A stretch of 64,000 bases of DNA from JBJYIN01 sp046237015 (GCF_046237015.1 NZ_JBJYIN010000010.1:62001-126000), one strand, 5' to 3'; numbered from the stretch's first letter, positions 1 to 8,563 are shown. Made by a program: numbers and translations. The notes: generated by a model from the sequence alone, not told the origin.

Positions 1-55
1 GAAATGAATCATTGCGTTAAATATCGTTGGTTTATATGTTTTAATGGTGTGACTA

Positions 56-505
56 ATGGATGAAAAATATGTGATTTCAAATATTGCTTCAGTTTTTAAG
101 GATAATAAATTTAGTAAAAAAGGACTCGTCTGGCGGAAACATGATAAGGATAATACGATAGTCATCGCCTTACAGAAATCAAAGCATAGTAATCGTTTTA
201 CCTTTGAAATGGGAATTTGTGTTGATCCATCAAGAGATATAGCTACGCTGAAATATTACACGTGCGGGGTTTCATTTAGATTAAATAAAATTCCAGAATT
301 TGGTGAGATTGATATAGATGGTGCTCTTAATTTAGATTCTGATAATAAAATTCCCTTTTCTTATATGATTACGTTCTTGAGCAGAGATGGAATGAATATT
401 ATAGAACGTTTTTTTGATTATTCGTACCTTAAAACATTGTATGATGACGGCTTCTTTAAGGATAAAATGATAGACAATGTCTCCACGTTAATTTTATCTG
501 ATTAA
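56..505 (+). CDS. Small hypothetical protein, DUF4304-like, possible immunity protein
   Basis: A 149-residue acidic protein without signal peptide or membrane segment. The N-terminal pattern (a short helix, then FSKKGLVWRKH, then a strand containing FTFEMGICVD) resembles DUF4304 proteins, which are often found as immunity proteins near contact-dependent or Rhs toxins. The gene is clearly AT-richer than the backbone from about 1285 onward, and a second immunity-like gene follows 71 bp downstream in the same direction. The ATG has no good Shine-Dalgarno sequence and lies in a TAATG context, as in genes translationally coupled to one upstream, but the window starts only 55 bases earlier. The family assignment is from memory and moderate; the immunity role is inference. 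Confidence 0.6.
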   Translation: MDEKYVISNIASVFKDNKFSKKGLVWRKHDKDNTIVIALQKSKHSNRFTFEMGICVDPSRDIATLKYYTCGVSFRLNKIPEFGEIDIDGALNLDSDNKIPFSYMITFLSRDGMNIIERFFDYSYLKTLYDDGFFKDKMIDNVSTLILSD

Positions 506-576
506 TAATCATATCATAAATAAACCGAACATATCAGATGAAAAGGATAATTGTACTATGAAAGGAAAAGGATACC

Positions 577-897
577 ATGGTTAAAAAGAACTTGAGAGAA
601 ACATTGAGAGATGTTGCCAATATTGATTGGCAGTTAGCGTTGTATCTTCCTAAAGATATATCAGTCTGGGATTTGGACTCGTTAGTGATGATAGAAGACC
701 CTGATGATATTGATTCAGATGATCCAGATGAAGATCCTGAAATAGTCAAGAATGCCGGGTATAGATACGTTATGAGTATCCAATCAGTACAAAGTGTGGT
801 GAACAACGTAAAGCAGCAAAGAGAGACGACTTTAGAGGAGGATTTGTTTAACGCATTTATGTTTTATTTTGAACATGACGCGTTTATCAAATTATAA
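577..897 (+). CDS. Small acidic protein, DUF7716-like, possible immunity protein
   Basis: A 106-residue soluble protein. Its layout is a short helix, then LPKDISVWDLDS, then a very acidic run (DDIDSDDPDEDPE), then a helix ending with NAFMFYFEHDAFIKL. The WxLD...DPDD...FYxxHDAFI pattern matches small proteins I recall as DUF7716, commonly encoded beside polymorphic toxin cassettes. An AAAGGA Shine-Dalgarno lies close upstream. AT-rich like its neighbour, so the two probably arrived together. No toxin gene is visible in the window; it may lie to the left of base 1. Confidence 0.6.
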   Translation: MVKKNLRETLRDVANIDWQLALYLPKDISVWDLDSLVMIEDPDDIDSDDPDEDPEIVKNAGYRYVMSIQSVQSVVNNVKQQRETTLEEDLFNAFMFYFEHDAFIKL

Positions 898-1284
898 ATA
901 TTTCACGTTTTAAAAACGATAATTTTGCTTTGTAACTTAAATAATCTGGGGTGCCACGCATCATCAATGATGTGGCCGGAATGCGCTGTACCAGATGATC
1001 GATTCGGTTTATGACCGATTATGCCAGTTTACACATGACGCCTGTCCTACGCTCAGGCTTGGGTGATGGGAGATCAATCTCGTTATGACCAACAGTATGA
1101 GAACGTTATGTTTTTATGGTGAGTGGTTTTCTTGCAAGGATGAATTAGTGACGCACGTGATAATTAACGGTGAAACCTGGCTGGTGCTTGTTTATACTTA
1201 ATGGCTTAGATATCAACAACCGGATTACCCGGCTATCATTTTTGCTCTGCCTAAGGTGATACTGTTAAGTGAGTCAAATCCTCC
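898..1284. other. Gene-free stretch with a possible decayed coding remnant
   Basis: 387 bases without a convincing gene. One forward frame, entered near 960 and broken by a TGA near 1067, continues to a stop at 1199-1201. Its last part is a 38-codon ORF from ATG 1085 (starts MTNSMRTLCFYGEW). Codon use is unremarkable and I recognise no family, so this could be a decayed immunity or toxin fragment or simply chance. The promoter of the following transporter gene must also lie here. Confidence 0.3.
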
Positions 1285-2487
1285 ATGTCTGTTCCTTCCC
1301 CATCAGAAGAACCTGCCGTTGGTGCGGTGCGTCTTAATCTGCGTATTGCTTCTGCCGTTGTGTTTAATTTCGCCAATTATCTCAATGTTGGGCTGCCATT
1401 AGCGGTCTTACCCGGTTACGTGCACGATACGTTGGGCTATAACACGTTCTGGACGGGATTGGTGATCAGTCTGCAATATTTTTCTACGTTGTTGAGCCGT
1501 CCTCATGCCGGGCGCTGTGCTGATGAAAAGGGCCCTAAAAAAGTAGTGGTGTGGGGGCTGACGGGGACACTGCTGAGCGGCTTGTTTTATCTACTGGCTG
1601 CCTGGGGAGAGGCGTCTCCGCTGATGGCGTTACTGCTGTTGTTTCTTGGGCGACTGGTATTAGGCATTGGGCAAAGCTTTGCTGGGACGGGGGCAACGCT
1701 GTGGGGCGTTGGCATGGTTGGATCGCGACACATCGGACGGGTTATTTCGTGGAACGGCGTAGCGACTTATGGCGCGATGGCCATTGGTGCCCCACTGGGC
1801 GTTTGGCTGAATCATATTGGCGGGCTGACGTTGTTGTCTGGGTTTATTATTCTGGTTGCGGCAGTCGCTATTGCCTGCGCGTTGCCCCGTTCTGAGGTAA
1901 AAGTTTCTCCAGGCAAAAAAATTCCCTTTCGTGAAGTGTTGGGTAAGGTCTGGATGTACGGCATTATTCTCGCCCTTGCCTCGTCTGGATTTGGTGTAAT
2001 CGGAACATTCATTACGCTGTTCTACGCAGATAAAAGCTGGGATGGCGCTGCGCTAACGTTAACCATTTTTAGCTGTGCTTTTGTTGGTACTCGCTTACTG
2101 TTTCCGAATAGTATCAATCGGTTCGGAGGGTTACGTGTAGCGATGGCCTGCTTTGTGGTCGAAATAACGGGGTTGCTGTTGATTTGGGGGGCGACACAGC
2201 CGCTTATGGCTGAACTGGGCACATTTTTCTCCGGCGCGGGTTTCTCATTAGTCTTCCCGGCGCTTGGTGTAGTGGCCGTTAATGGCGTCTCGCCGCAAAA
2301 TCAGGGGAGTGCGCTGGCGACGTATACGATTTTTCTCGATTTGTCGTTGGGCGTCGTCGGGCCAGTTGCCGGACTGCTGATGGGCTATGCGGGGATCGCG
2401 TCTATCTATTTAGCTGCCGCGATGCTTGGGATTGTCGGTCTATTGCTTACCCTTCGTTTGGGGCGACGAACAGTCACACCCGAGTAA
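1285..2487 (+). CDS. yhhS: MFS transporter, YhhS/YfcJ family
   Basis: A 400-residue major facilitator with about twelve hydrophobic segments. The signature loop after TM2 (SRPHAGRCADEKGPKK, about residues 72-87) is the MFS loop 2-3 motif as seen in the YhhS/YfcJ (UPF0226) group. The substrate is not established; E. coli YhhS has been linked to arabinose efflux and drug tolerance. In E. coli the order is yhhS-dcrB-yhhQ-tusA-zntA; the same order holds here except that about 4 kb of foreign-looking DNA separates yhhS from dcrB. The length is normal for the family. Confidence 0.85.
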   Translation: MSVPSPSEEPAVGAVRLNLRIASAVVFNFANYLNVGLPLAVLPGYVHDTLGYNTFWTGLVISLQYFSTLLSRPHAGRCADEKGPKKVVVWGLTGTLLSGLFYLLAAWGEASPLMALLLLFLGRLVLGIGQSFAGTGATLWGVGMVGSRHIGRVISWNGVATYGAMAIGAPLGVWLNHIGGLTLLSGFIILVAAVAIACALPRSEVKVSPGKKIPFREVLGKVWMYGIILALASSGFGVIGTFITLFYADKSWDGAALTLTIFSCAFVGTRLLFPNSINRFGGLRVAMACFVVEITGLLLIWGATQPLMAELGTFFSGAGFSLVFPALGVVAVNGVSPQNQGSALATYTIFLDLSLGVVGPVAGLLMGYAGIASIYLAAAMLGIVGLLLTLRLGRRTVTPE

Positions 2488-2943
2488 AGAGCATCTTGTC
2501 CGCCATCCTACGGCATAGCGGACTGTATTGTCTTTGGTCGTATTGCGGAAAAATGCGGCGTTAACCGTCTGACGGTAGTTGTTGGCGAAGAATGACGGAT
2601 TTGAGTCCGGTGCTGGTGATAATGCTATCCACCTGTTGCAATTGCTGTCCGTCAATATTGATGGTTTTGTTGGTCACCACCTGAAGATTGGCGTCGCGTG
2701 TGCATCACCACCGCCATGAAAAATCGATGTCTAATTGGAATGATATCGGTGGATTGTCGTGACATATTTTTTTCTTTTTGCGAAAAATGAATGTTTTTAT
2801 CTAAATTTAATCATTCCAAAAGAATATATTTTCATATAAAACATAAACGCTGAATATACATAAGTATTACCAACATTTTTAATTATACAATTTTTATTCA
2901 TACATATTGTTTTAACCGACGTAAAGAATTTTTCAGGGGAAAA
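2488..2943. other. Intergenic junction: dcrB relic and AT-rich leader of the ABC cassette
   Basis: The first ~215 bases after yhhS have backbone-like composition and carry the dcrB fragment. From about 2755 to 2940 the DNA becomes very AT-rich and must hold the promoter of the ABC-transporter genes; several TATAAT-like hexamers are present, so no single promoter can be chosen. CAGGGG just before ATG 2944 is the ribosome-binding site. Confidence 0.5.
2608..2703 (-). pseudogene. Decayed fragment of a second dcrB copy
   Basis: On the minus strand this stretch aligns, base for base with scattered substitutions and no gap, to 6796-6891 inside the intact dcrB gene. Both share TGCTGGTGATAATGCTATCC and GTCACCACCTGAAG/GTGACCACCTGAAG. 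It corresponds to the dcrB region reading DANLQVVTNKTIDVDGQKLQQ, with conservative changes. Similarity fades to the left (about 2570) and stops on the right near 2704, exactly where the AT-rich cassette begins. It is a relic: no start, no stop, about 32 codons. Confidence 0.75.
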
Positions 2944-3750
2944 ATGAAAAAATTTGCATTGATGTTTATTATTATGTCTTCACTTTTTAGTAATATGGTT
3001 TTTTCCGCACAAGAAGAAGTCGTTTTTGTCGGTGCTTTACCCGATAATGCTGGGACGAGCTATTTAGACAAGGATGGCTATCTGACGGGGTATGAGGTTG
3101 AAGTATTGCGAGAAGTCGATCGTAGGTTGCCGGAATATCGATTTGAATATAAAACCATGGATTTCGCCAGTTTGTTTATGGGGCTCGGTTCAAGAAAGTT
3201 AAATGTGATTATCGGTAATATTCAATGGAGCAAAGAGCGGGAAGATAAATTCCTCTATACCAAAGAGAAATATTATGCCACGCCATATACTCTCATCGTG
3301 AAGGGTACGGAAAATAATCTCAAATCCCTATCTGATATCAATGGTAAAAAAATAGGCGTTTTGGGTACTGGGTTACAGTCTCCGGCATTGGATCAGTATA
3401 TCGAAAAGAATAAATTCAACGTGAACGTTATTCGCGCGAAATCCACTAATGAGCTGATCGACCTCCTTGTCTCGGGAAGAGCTGATGGGTTGCTGGCACC
3501 TGAATTTCATGGGATTGTTTTTAATAAATATCGTAATCGAGATGTTAAATCCGTTGGTAAGGGAATTATCCCGATTGGGCTTTCTCCTTCTCAAGTCGGT
3601 GCTCATCTTTTATTAAATAAAGATGATGTTAAATTACGAGATCGATTAGACGTGGTTTTAGCTGAGATGCATAAAGATGGCACATTAAGTAAACTTAGTC
3701 TGGAATGGTTTGGGCGTGATTTCACTGTGCCTTTCGATGTAGAAGGGTAA
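2944..3750 (+). CDS. Periplasmic amino-acid-binding protein of an ABC transporter (SBP family 3)
   Basis: A 268-residue protein with a Sec signal peptide (about residues 1-22, MKKF then a hydrophobic core ending VFSA). It is followed by a family-3 solute-binding fold: the YLDKDGYLTGYEVEVLREVDRR segment, then an LGSRKLNVIIGN hinge region, then DINGKKIGVLGTG. This family binds polar amino acids or opines; the exact ligand cannot be read. It is the first gene of a cassette with two permeases and an ATPase in the same direction. Low G+C relative to the flanking yhh genes suggests horizontal acquisition. Confidence 0.85.
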   Translation: MKKFALMFIIMSSLFSNMVFSAQEEVVFVGALPDNAGTSYLDKDGYLTGYEVEVLREVDRRLPEYRFEYKTMDFASLFMGLGSRKLNVIIGNIQWSKEREDKFLYTKEKYYATPYTLIVKGTENNLKSLSDINGKKIGVLGTGLQSPALDQYIEKNKFNVNVIRAKSTNELIDLLVSGRADGLLAPEFHGIVFNKYRNRDVKSVGKGIIPIGLSPSQVGAHLLLNKDDVKLRDRLDVVLAEMHKDGTLSKLSLEWFGRDFTVPFDVEG

Positions 3751-3802
3751 AGATTTAATAAATTCGATTTTCCCAGACGAAGTAAGATAAAGGGTTGTCG
3801 CT

Positions 3803-4492
3803 GTGGATACATGGTTTAGTGTAAACGTTATGTTGGAATCTATTCCTATTTTACTGGAATATTTGCCCGTCACGCTTCAAATCTTCTTTAGTGCATCTTT
3901 GTTGGGCAGCCTTGGCGGCGTAGTATTAGTATTAGTTCGTATTTATAGAGTACCATTATTGAGTGGGTTGGCTGTATTTATGGTTTCCTATACACGAGGT
4001 GTGCCGATTTTTGTACAGCTTATGTTAGCCTATTATATTTTGCCAACCGTTCTTTCTAGTTTTAATTTTTTTAGTATGGATTTTCCACCCATTGGGTTTG
4101 TAGTTTCAGCTTATGCTTTTTATATGGCAGCTAATTGTTCTGAAATATTGCGTGGCGCCATCAATAGTATCCAACGAGGGCAAATTGATGCGGCCTTTTC
4201 TTTGGGGATGAGTAATATACAAATCCTTACCCGGGTTATCACGCCTCAAGCTTTGCTTGTCGCACTGCCGGACTTCGGTACGCTTCTCCTTATAGCACTG
4301 AAGAGTACTTCACTGGCTTTTTCTGTCGGCGTCATGGACATGGTCGGAAGAGGGCAAGCGTTGAGTGCATATACGATGCGCAGTTTTGAAGTTTTCCTGG
4401 CACTATCTTTTATTTACTATGTGATGACATTATTGCTTGAAGCGGGTTTTAAATATGTGGAAAAGCGTTTAACGAAACCAGGAAGAGGCTGA
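3803..4492 (+). CDS. Amino-acid ABC transporter permease (HisM/HisQ type), first subunit
   Basis: A 229-residue inner-membrane permease with about five hydrophobic segments. It carries the polar amino-acid (HEQRo) family motif SYTRGVPIFVQLM near residues 67-79 and an EAA-loop motif GQIDAAFSLGMSNIQILTRV near residues 129-148, which docks on the ATPase. Translation starts at GTG 3803, with AGGG 8 bases upstream; the next in-frame ATG would remove the conserved N-terminus. It is followed after one base by the second permease. Confidence 0.85.
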   Translation: MDTWFSVNVMLESIPILLEYLPVTLQIFFSASLLGSLGGVVLVLVRIYRVPLLSGLAVFMVSYTRGVPIFVQLMLAYYILPTVLSSFNFFSMDFPPIGFVVSAYAFYMAANCSEILRGAINSIQRGQIDAAFSLGMSNIQILTRVITPQALLVALPDFGTLLLIALKSTSLAFSVGVMDMVGRGQALSAYTMRSFEVFLALSFIYYVMTLLLEAGFKYVEKRLTKPGRG

Positions 4493-4493
4493 T

Positions 4494-5210
4494 ATGGAAT
4501 TTAATTTCGCCTTTATGGGTAGCGCTTTTATTCAGATATTGCCGGCAGTGCCAAATACCCTTATGATTTCTTTTCTGACTATTGTGTCGGGAATGATTAT
4601 CGCGATATTTTTGGCATACGTGCGTTTTTACAACCTAATAATATTAAAAAATATAGCAAATTTTTATGTGTCATTTTTTCGGGGCACACCAATTATGATG
4701 CATTTTTTTCTTGTTTATTATGGATTGCCTCAATTTATTGATCCACTCGCTACATCCCTAGGGTGGCAGTTCAGAGCTTCAGCAATTCCCCTCGATGTGT
4801 TGGCTATATTTGCCCTCTCTTTTAGCGCCTCCGCTTTTTTTGCGGAAATTCTTCGTTCGGGTTTTTCGTCGGTGAATAAGGGAGAGATTGAAGCTGCCTA
4901 TGATTTGGGTATGACGCCATGGCAGATTATGCGTCGTGTCATTATCCCTCAGGCATTAGCTATTAATGTGCCAAATATCGGCTCAAGATGTATTGCGATA
5001 CTACAGGGTTCCTCTCTGGCCTTCTGGATTTCTGTTTTGGAGATCACCGCGAAAGCAAATCTTGTGGCTGCTAATACCTACCAATTTATGGAGGCGTTTA
5101 TTGCTGTGGCGGCGATTTACTGGATTCTGGCTTTTGTTATGGAAAGAGTTATTGCTTGTCTGGAGGTCCGAGTGGGAAGATCTCTCGGTAGAGGATTAGT
5201 CCAACGTTGA
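4494..5210 (+). CDS. Amino-acid ABC transporter permease (HisM/HisQ type), second subunit
   Basis: A 238-residue permease homologous to the preceding gene: SFFRGTPIMMHFFLVYYGLP near residues 60-79 and the EAA loop GEIEAAYDLGMTPWQIMRRV near residues 130-149. The two permeases probably form the heterodimeric channel. The start codon lies one base after the stop of the preceding gene, indicating translational coupling. Confidence 0.85.
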   Translation: MEFNFAFMGSAFIQILPAVPNTLMISFLTIVSGMIIAIFLAYVRFYNLIILKNIANFYVSFFRGTPIMMHFFLVYYGLPQFIDPLATSLGWQFRASAIPLDVLAIFALSFSASAFFAEILRSGFSSVNKGEIEAAYDLGMTPWQIMRRVIIPQALAINVPNIGSRCIAILQGSSLAFWISVLEITAKANLVAANTYQFMEAFIAVAAIYWILAFVMERVIACLEVRVGRSLGRGLVQR

Positions 5211-5300
5211 ACTTTTTGATATCTTGGTTGGTAAAAAATCATATTTACCAGGTATCTACTACTTTAATGGTAATGTATTATAATCGAAGGTGATTTGCAT

Positions 5301-6053
5301 ATGTTGCAAGCGATAAACATTACAAAAAAATTTGATGGTAACCCGATCCTTCATGGTGTAAGTTTAACCGTAAATAAAGGAGAGGTCGTGGTAATTATTG
5401 GCCCAAGCGGGTCCGGGAAAACAACTTTTTTACGCTGCCTTAATTTTTTAGAGCAGGCTAATTCTGGCAAGTTACGTATTGGAGATGTTAACGTCGATTT
5501 CGGCACATCGCATAAGAAAGATATTCTCCATTTACGGCGAAAAAGTGCAATGGTTTTTCAGTCATACAATTTATTTAGTCACAAAACAGTATTGGAAAAT
5601 GTTATTGAAGGCCCAGTCATCGTACAGAAAAGAAATAAAAAAGAGTGTGAGATTGAAGCCAGAAAGATTCTGAGTGATGTTGGTCTAGGTGAAAAGTTCG
5701 ATTCGTACCCCTCCCAGCTTTCTGGTGGGCAACAGCAACGCGTAGGTATTGCCCGTGCGCTTGCAATGAAGCCCGAAGTTATTCTGTTTGATGAACCAAC
5801 AAGTGCGCTTGATCCGGAACTCGTTGGTGAAGTACTGTCTGTAATAATAAAGCTGGCTCGACAAGGTATGACAATGATTGTTGTTACGCATGAGATGCAG
5901 TTTGCACAGCAGGTAGCTAGCCGTGTTGTTGTTATGGATGGTGGAAATATCATTGAGTCTGGTCCTCCGGCCGAGATATTTGCATCGCCGAAGGAAGAAC
6001 GAACCCAACGATTTCTTAAACGAGTCCTTGAGCCGATCACTTATGATATCTAG
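5301..6053 (+). CDS. Amino-acid ABC transporter ATP-binding protein (GlnQ/HisP type)
   Basis: A 250-residue ATPase with Walker A GPSGSGKTT (about residues 34-42), signature LSGGQQQRVGIARA, Walker B VILFDEPTSALD and switch histidine VVTHEM. It energises the two permeases upstream. GAAGG at 5286-5290 serves either TTG 5295 or ATG 5301; the ATG gives better spacing and is preferred. The 84-bp gap after the second permease is larger than the other gaps but shows no terminator. Confidence 0.87.
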   Translation: MLQAINITKKFDGNPILHGVSLTVNKGEVVVIIGPSGSGKTTFLRCLNFLEQANSGKLRIGDVNVDFGTSHKKDILHLRRKSAMVFQSYNLFSHKTVLENVIEGPVIVQKRNKKECEIEARKILSDVGLGEKFDSYPSQLSGGQQQRVGIARALAMKPEVILFDEPTSALDPELVGEVLSVIIKLARQGMTMIVVTHEMQFAQQVASRVVVMDGGNIIESGPPAEIFASPKEERTQRFLKRVLEPITYDI

Positions 6054-6152
6054 ATAAATTTTATTATTTAATAATACTCTCATTAATCCTGATAGCTTAT
6101 TTAGGGTATAAATGTTTCGTTATTTTTTAACTGTATTAAGAAGGATATAGAA

Positions 6153-6407
6153 ATGCCGGTAATTCATGTAGATATTCTCGAAGGTCGCACTTTGGAAGCC
6201 AAACGGGCTTATGTCGAAGCTTTAACCGAGTGTTCAATAAAACATCTTGGCTGTCAGGCGCAAAACGTAACCGTCGTGCTGTCTGAAATATCCTTTGACC
6301 ATTATGGCCGCGCTGGCAAACTTAAAATTGATGAGTTGGCGGAAGCGGGATTAACGGTAGAGGAATACCATGCGCGTGAAAAAGAGAAAAATTCAAATAA
6401 AAAATGA
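6153..6407 (+). CDS. Tautomerase, 4-oxalocrotonate tautomerase family
   Basis: An 84-residue protein starting MPVIHVDILEGRTLEAKRAY. After removal of Met the N-terminal Pro1 is the catalytic base of this superfamily, and the following beta strand plus helix matches 4-OT. The C-terminal tail (EEYHAREKEKNSNKK) is longer and more charged than in the classical 62-residue enzymes. AGAAGGA precedes the ATG. It is 99 bp behind the ATPase gene, same strand and same low G+C, so it may process the imported compound or its product. The substrate is unknown. Confidence 0.8.
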   Translation: MPVIHVDILEGRTLEAKRAYVEALTECSIKHLGCQAQNVTVVLSEISFDHYGRAGKLKIDELAEAGLTVEEYHAREKEKNSNKK

Positions 6408-6656
6408 ACACTGAAGGATAAATAGGGTGGAGGCCCAGAGATATGATTTCCTCGATTATTACTGTCAGTGTTGTTGTCGATACGTTTTGAAGGTCGTTCC
6501 TCATCTCAGGCTGCTGGCTACCCCTTTAACGGGTCCAGAACGGTGATCATGGGAAAGAAGCGTAAAGCGTCCGTGCCTACATGGATGAACTTGCGGCGTC
6601 TTTACGATCTTCCCACTATCGCCACTCCATGACCGCCGCCGCCGGCAAACTCTTAC
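6408..6656. other. Right edge of the ABC cassette, decayed sequence
   Basis: 249 bases between the tautomerase and dcrB without an intact gene. An ATG at 6549 opens MGKKRKASVPTWMN..., and the next frame reads YMDELAASLRSSHYRHSMT before running into the dcrB stop. This looks like a frameshifted relic (the first part vaguely recalls the N-terminus of HipA-type kinases), but I cannot name it with confidence. It marks where foreign DNA meets the ancestral yhh block. Confidence 0.3.
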
Positions 6657-7223
6657 CTATTTCAGCTTCAGCGTGTGAATAATATTTTCTGCTTCTGTCT
6701 GAGCTTGCTGCTGGTTGTCGGCGGGAAGGGTAATCTGCAATGTCAGTAATTGGTTATCCACTTTGCCTAATACGACGGAAGAGTATGCCTGCTGCCCACT
6801 GCTGGTGATAATGCTATCCAACTGCTGCAATTTCTGCCCATCGACGTCAATCGTTTTGTTGGTGACCACCTGAAGGTTGGCATCGCGTGTGCGCTGCTGA
6901 TCTTCCAGACGCTGCGTCAATACCGAGAGTTCCTCTGTGGTGTTATCCCCCAAAATGACGATGACGGCCTTTTGCCCGCTTTCGTTCGCGTACACGTGCA
7001 TATTGTTTGATTGCGTGCCTAATTTGCCGCTTTGATCCTGCATGTCTGCTGGTAGCGTGAAAACCACCTTGCCAGACAGTAACTCAATCGTCTTGTTCGC
7101 TGTGGCTTCTGCTGCCGGTTTATCCTGCGCGGGAGACGTTGCCGCGTCATCAGGTTTGCTATCACAAGCCGCAAGCACGGTCACCAATAGGCTGACGCCA
7201 AGATATTTCACTAAATTCGACAT
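6657..7223 (-). CDS. dcrB: DcrB family lipoprotein
   Basis: A 188-residue protein. The start is placed at 7223 because MSNLVKYLGVSLLVTVLAACDSK is a lipoprotein signal with lipobox LAAC; the longer frame to 7307 adds an implausible tail. Family: DcrB, an inner-membrane lipoprotein of Enterobacterales, needed in E. coli for phage C1 and colicin-related DNA entry and implicated in lipoprotein maturation. The mature part starts with an Asp/Ala-rich linker and then the mixed alpha/beta domain. It lies downstream of yhhQ in the same direction, as in E. coli. A relic of a second copy lies at 2608-2703. Confidence 0.9.
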   Translation of the reverse strand: MSNLVKYLGVSLLVTVLAACDSKPDDAATSPAQDKPAAEATANKTIELLSGKVVFTLPADMQDQSGKLGTQSNNMHVYANESGQKAVIVILGDNTTEELSVLTQRLEDQQRTRDANLQVVTNKTIDVDGQKLQQLDSIITSSGQQAYSSVVLGKVDNQLLTLQITLPADNQQQAQTEAENIIHTLKLK

Positions 7224-7376
7224 GGGTTCCCTTTTTCTCATTTCTGCAACAGAAGGACGATATGGCACCTTATTCAGGCTGCAAAAACAAGCATTTTGTT
7301 GTTGCAAACCGTTGGTGCGACGGGGTGTATTTTTACAAAACTCAGAGGATTAATCATAAACGATGATGCCATGATT

Positions 7377-7405
7377 TGCCGCTGGCATCGTCGTTTCCAG
7401 CGGCA
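7377..7405. terminator. Stem-loop downstream of yhhQ
   Basis: Perfect 9-bp inverted repeat TGCCGCTGG / CCAGCGGCA with an 11-base loop, starting 12 bases past the yhhQ stop on the minus strand. No long T-run follows, so it may be a weak or Rho-assisted terminator or an mRNA-stabilising hairpin between yhhQ and dcrB. Confidence 0.5.
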
Positions 7406-7416
7406 GAATGGAATGG

Positions 7417-8094
7417 TTAACGTTGATTTTCAACGGATTGAAACTTTCCTGAACCTTGCTGTTCGCTGAGATGTTTGAGCACCATGTTCAGCATGACACC
7501 ATACATTGGCAGGAAGAAAAGCAAACTAATCAGTAGCTTGAATGTGTAGTCAACGAGTGCGATTTCAACCCAGTTGGCAGCCATGAAAGGATCGGTGCTG
7601 CGATAGAACGCGATAAAGAAGAAGGCCACCGTGTCACTGAAATTACCGAATACCGTTGAGACAGCCGGAGCAACCCACCAGGCATTACGCTGCCGCAATC
7701 GGTTAAAAACATGTACGTCAAGGATCTGGCCCAGTACATATGCCATAAAACTGGCACACGCTATGCGGGCAACGACAATGTTAACTTGGTTCAGTGAAGC
7801 GAAACCTTGCCATGTCCCCTGGTAAAACAGTGCAGAAATAAAATAGGAAATCACCAACGCAGGCACCATCACCGTTAATATGATGCGACGTGCCAACGGT
7901 GCGCCAAAAATCCGTACGGTGAGATCGGTAGCTAAAAAGATAAAGGGGAAACTAAATGCTCCCCAGGTGGTATGGAACCCGAAGATGGATATTGGCAACT
8001 GTACCAGATAGTTACTAGAGGTAATGATCAGGATATGAAACAAGGCTAACCAGATCAGCGCCGTAAGCCGCTGCTGGGGAGTAAAACGATACAT
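7417..8094 (-). CDS. yhhQ: Queuosine precursor transporter YhhQ
   Basis: A 225-residue integral membrane protein (about six hydrophobic helices) starting MYRFTPQQRLTALIWLALFH. The start at 8094 is chosen because AAGG lies at the right distance upstream; the frame extends to 8145 without family similarity. YhhQ imports preQ0/preQ1, precursors of the tRNA modification queuosine. The conserved FPFIFLATDLTVRIFG segment is near residues 46-61. It is divergent from tusA, as in E. coli. Confidence 0.9.
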   Translation of the reverse strand: MYRFTPQQRLTALIWLALFHILIITSSNYLVQLPISIFGFHTTWGAFSFPFIFLATDLTVRIFGAPLARRIILTVMVPALVISYFISALFYQGTWQGFASLNQVNIVVARIACASFMAYVLGQILDVHVFNRLRQRNAWWVAPAVSTVFGNFSDTVAFFFIAFYRSTDPFMAANWVEIALVDYTFKLLISLLFFLPMYGVMLNMVLKHLSEQQGSGKFQSVENQR

Positions 8095-8311
8095 AATGTG
8101 GCCTTTTTGGTTATTGGGGTTAGGGAACCCAAGAAATAATGGCATGCTGTTTTTTCAGCAATGCGGCGGCATCATACGCAATTGGGTTGGTAATGCAATG
8201 TGTTTTGCCAATGAATAGGTCGTTTTTTACGCTGGGTCTGCTGTGGCTTGCGTCATAAAATCTCCGGCGTAAACTAAGGCCGCTGTTAATAACCCAATAC
8301 AGAGAACGTTG

Positions 8312-8557
8312 ATGACCGATCCTTTCGCTAACCCCGATAAAACCCTTGATGCTCAAGGGTTACGCTGCCCTGAACCGGTAATGATGGTGCGTAAGACTGT
8401 GCGCCAGATGGCGTCAGGACAAACATTGTTGGTGATAGCGGACGATCCGGCAACAACCCGAGATATTCCGGGTTTCTGCCGCTATATGGAACATGAGTTA
8501 CTGGCGCAGGTGACCGAGCAACTTCCCTATCGCTATTTACTGCGTAAAGGGTGCTAA
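8312..8557 (+). CDS. tusA: Sulfur carrier protein TusA
   Basis: An 81-residue protein, same length as in E. coli. Active Cys19 lies in LDAQGLRCPEPVMMVRKTVR, followed by IADDPATTRDIPGFC. TusA accepts sulfur from IscS and passes it to TusBCDE for 2-thiouridine at the tRNA wobble position. ATG 8312 is preferred over the in-frame TTG three bases earlier. It is followed by a strong terminator shared with convergent zntA. Confidence 0.95.
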   Translation: MTDPFANPDKTLDAQGLRCPEPVMMVRKTVRQMASGQTLLVIADDPATTRDIPGFCRYMEHELLAQVTEQLPYRYLLRKGC

Positions 8558-8563
8558 ACATTG

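Noticed and set aside
534..806. 90-codon minus-strand frame opposite the second small gene
   Set aside because: Ser/Ile-rich translation that arises as complement of an acidic coding region; no ribosome-binding site; the plus strand matches a known small family.
5579..6040. Long minus-strand frame opposite the ATPase gene
   Set aside because: Antisense to an intact ABC ATPase with all motifs; translation is Ser/Arg-rich low complexity.
6549..6656. HipA-like N-terminus
   Set aside because: Only about a dozen residues resemble the family and a frameshift must be assumed; kept only as an unnamed relic.
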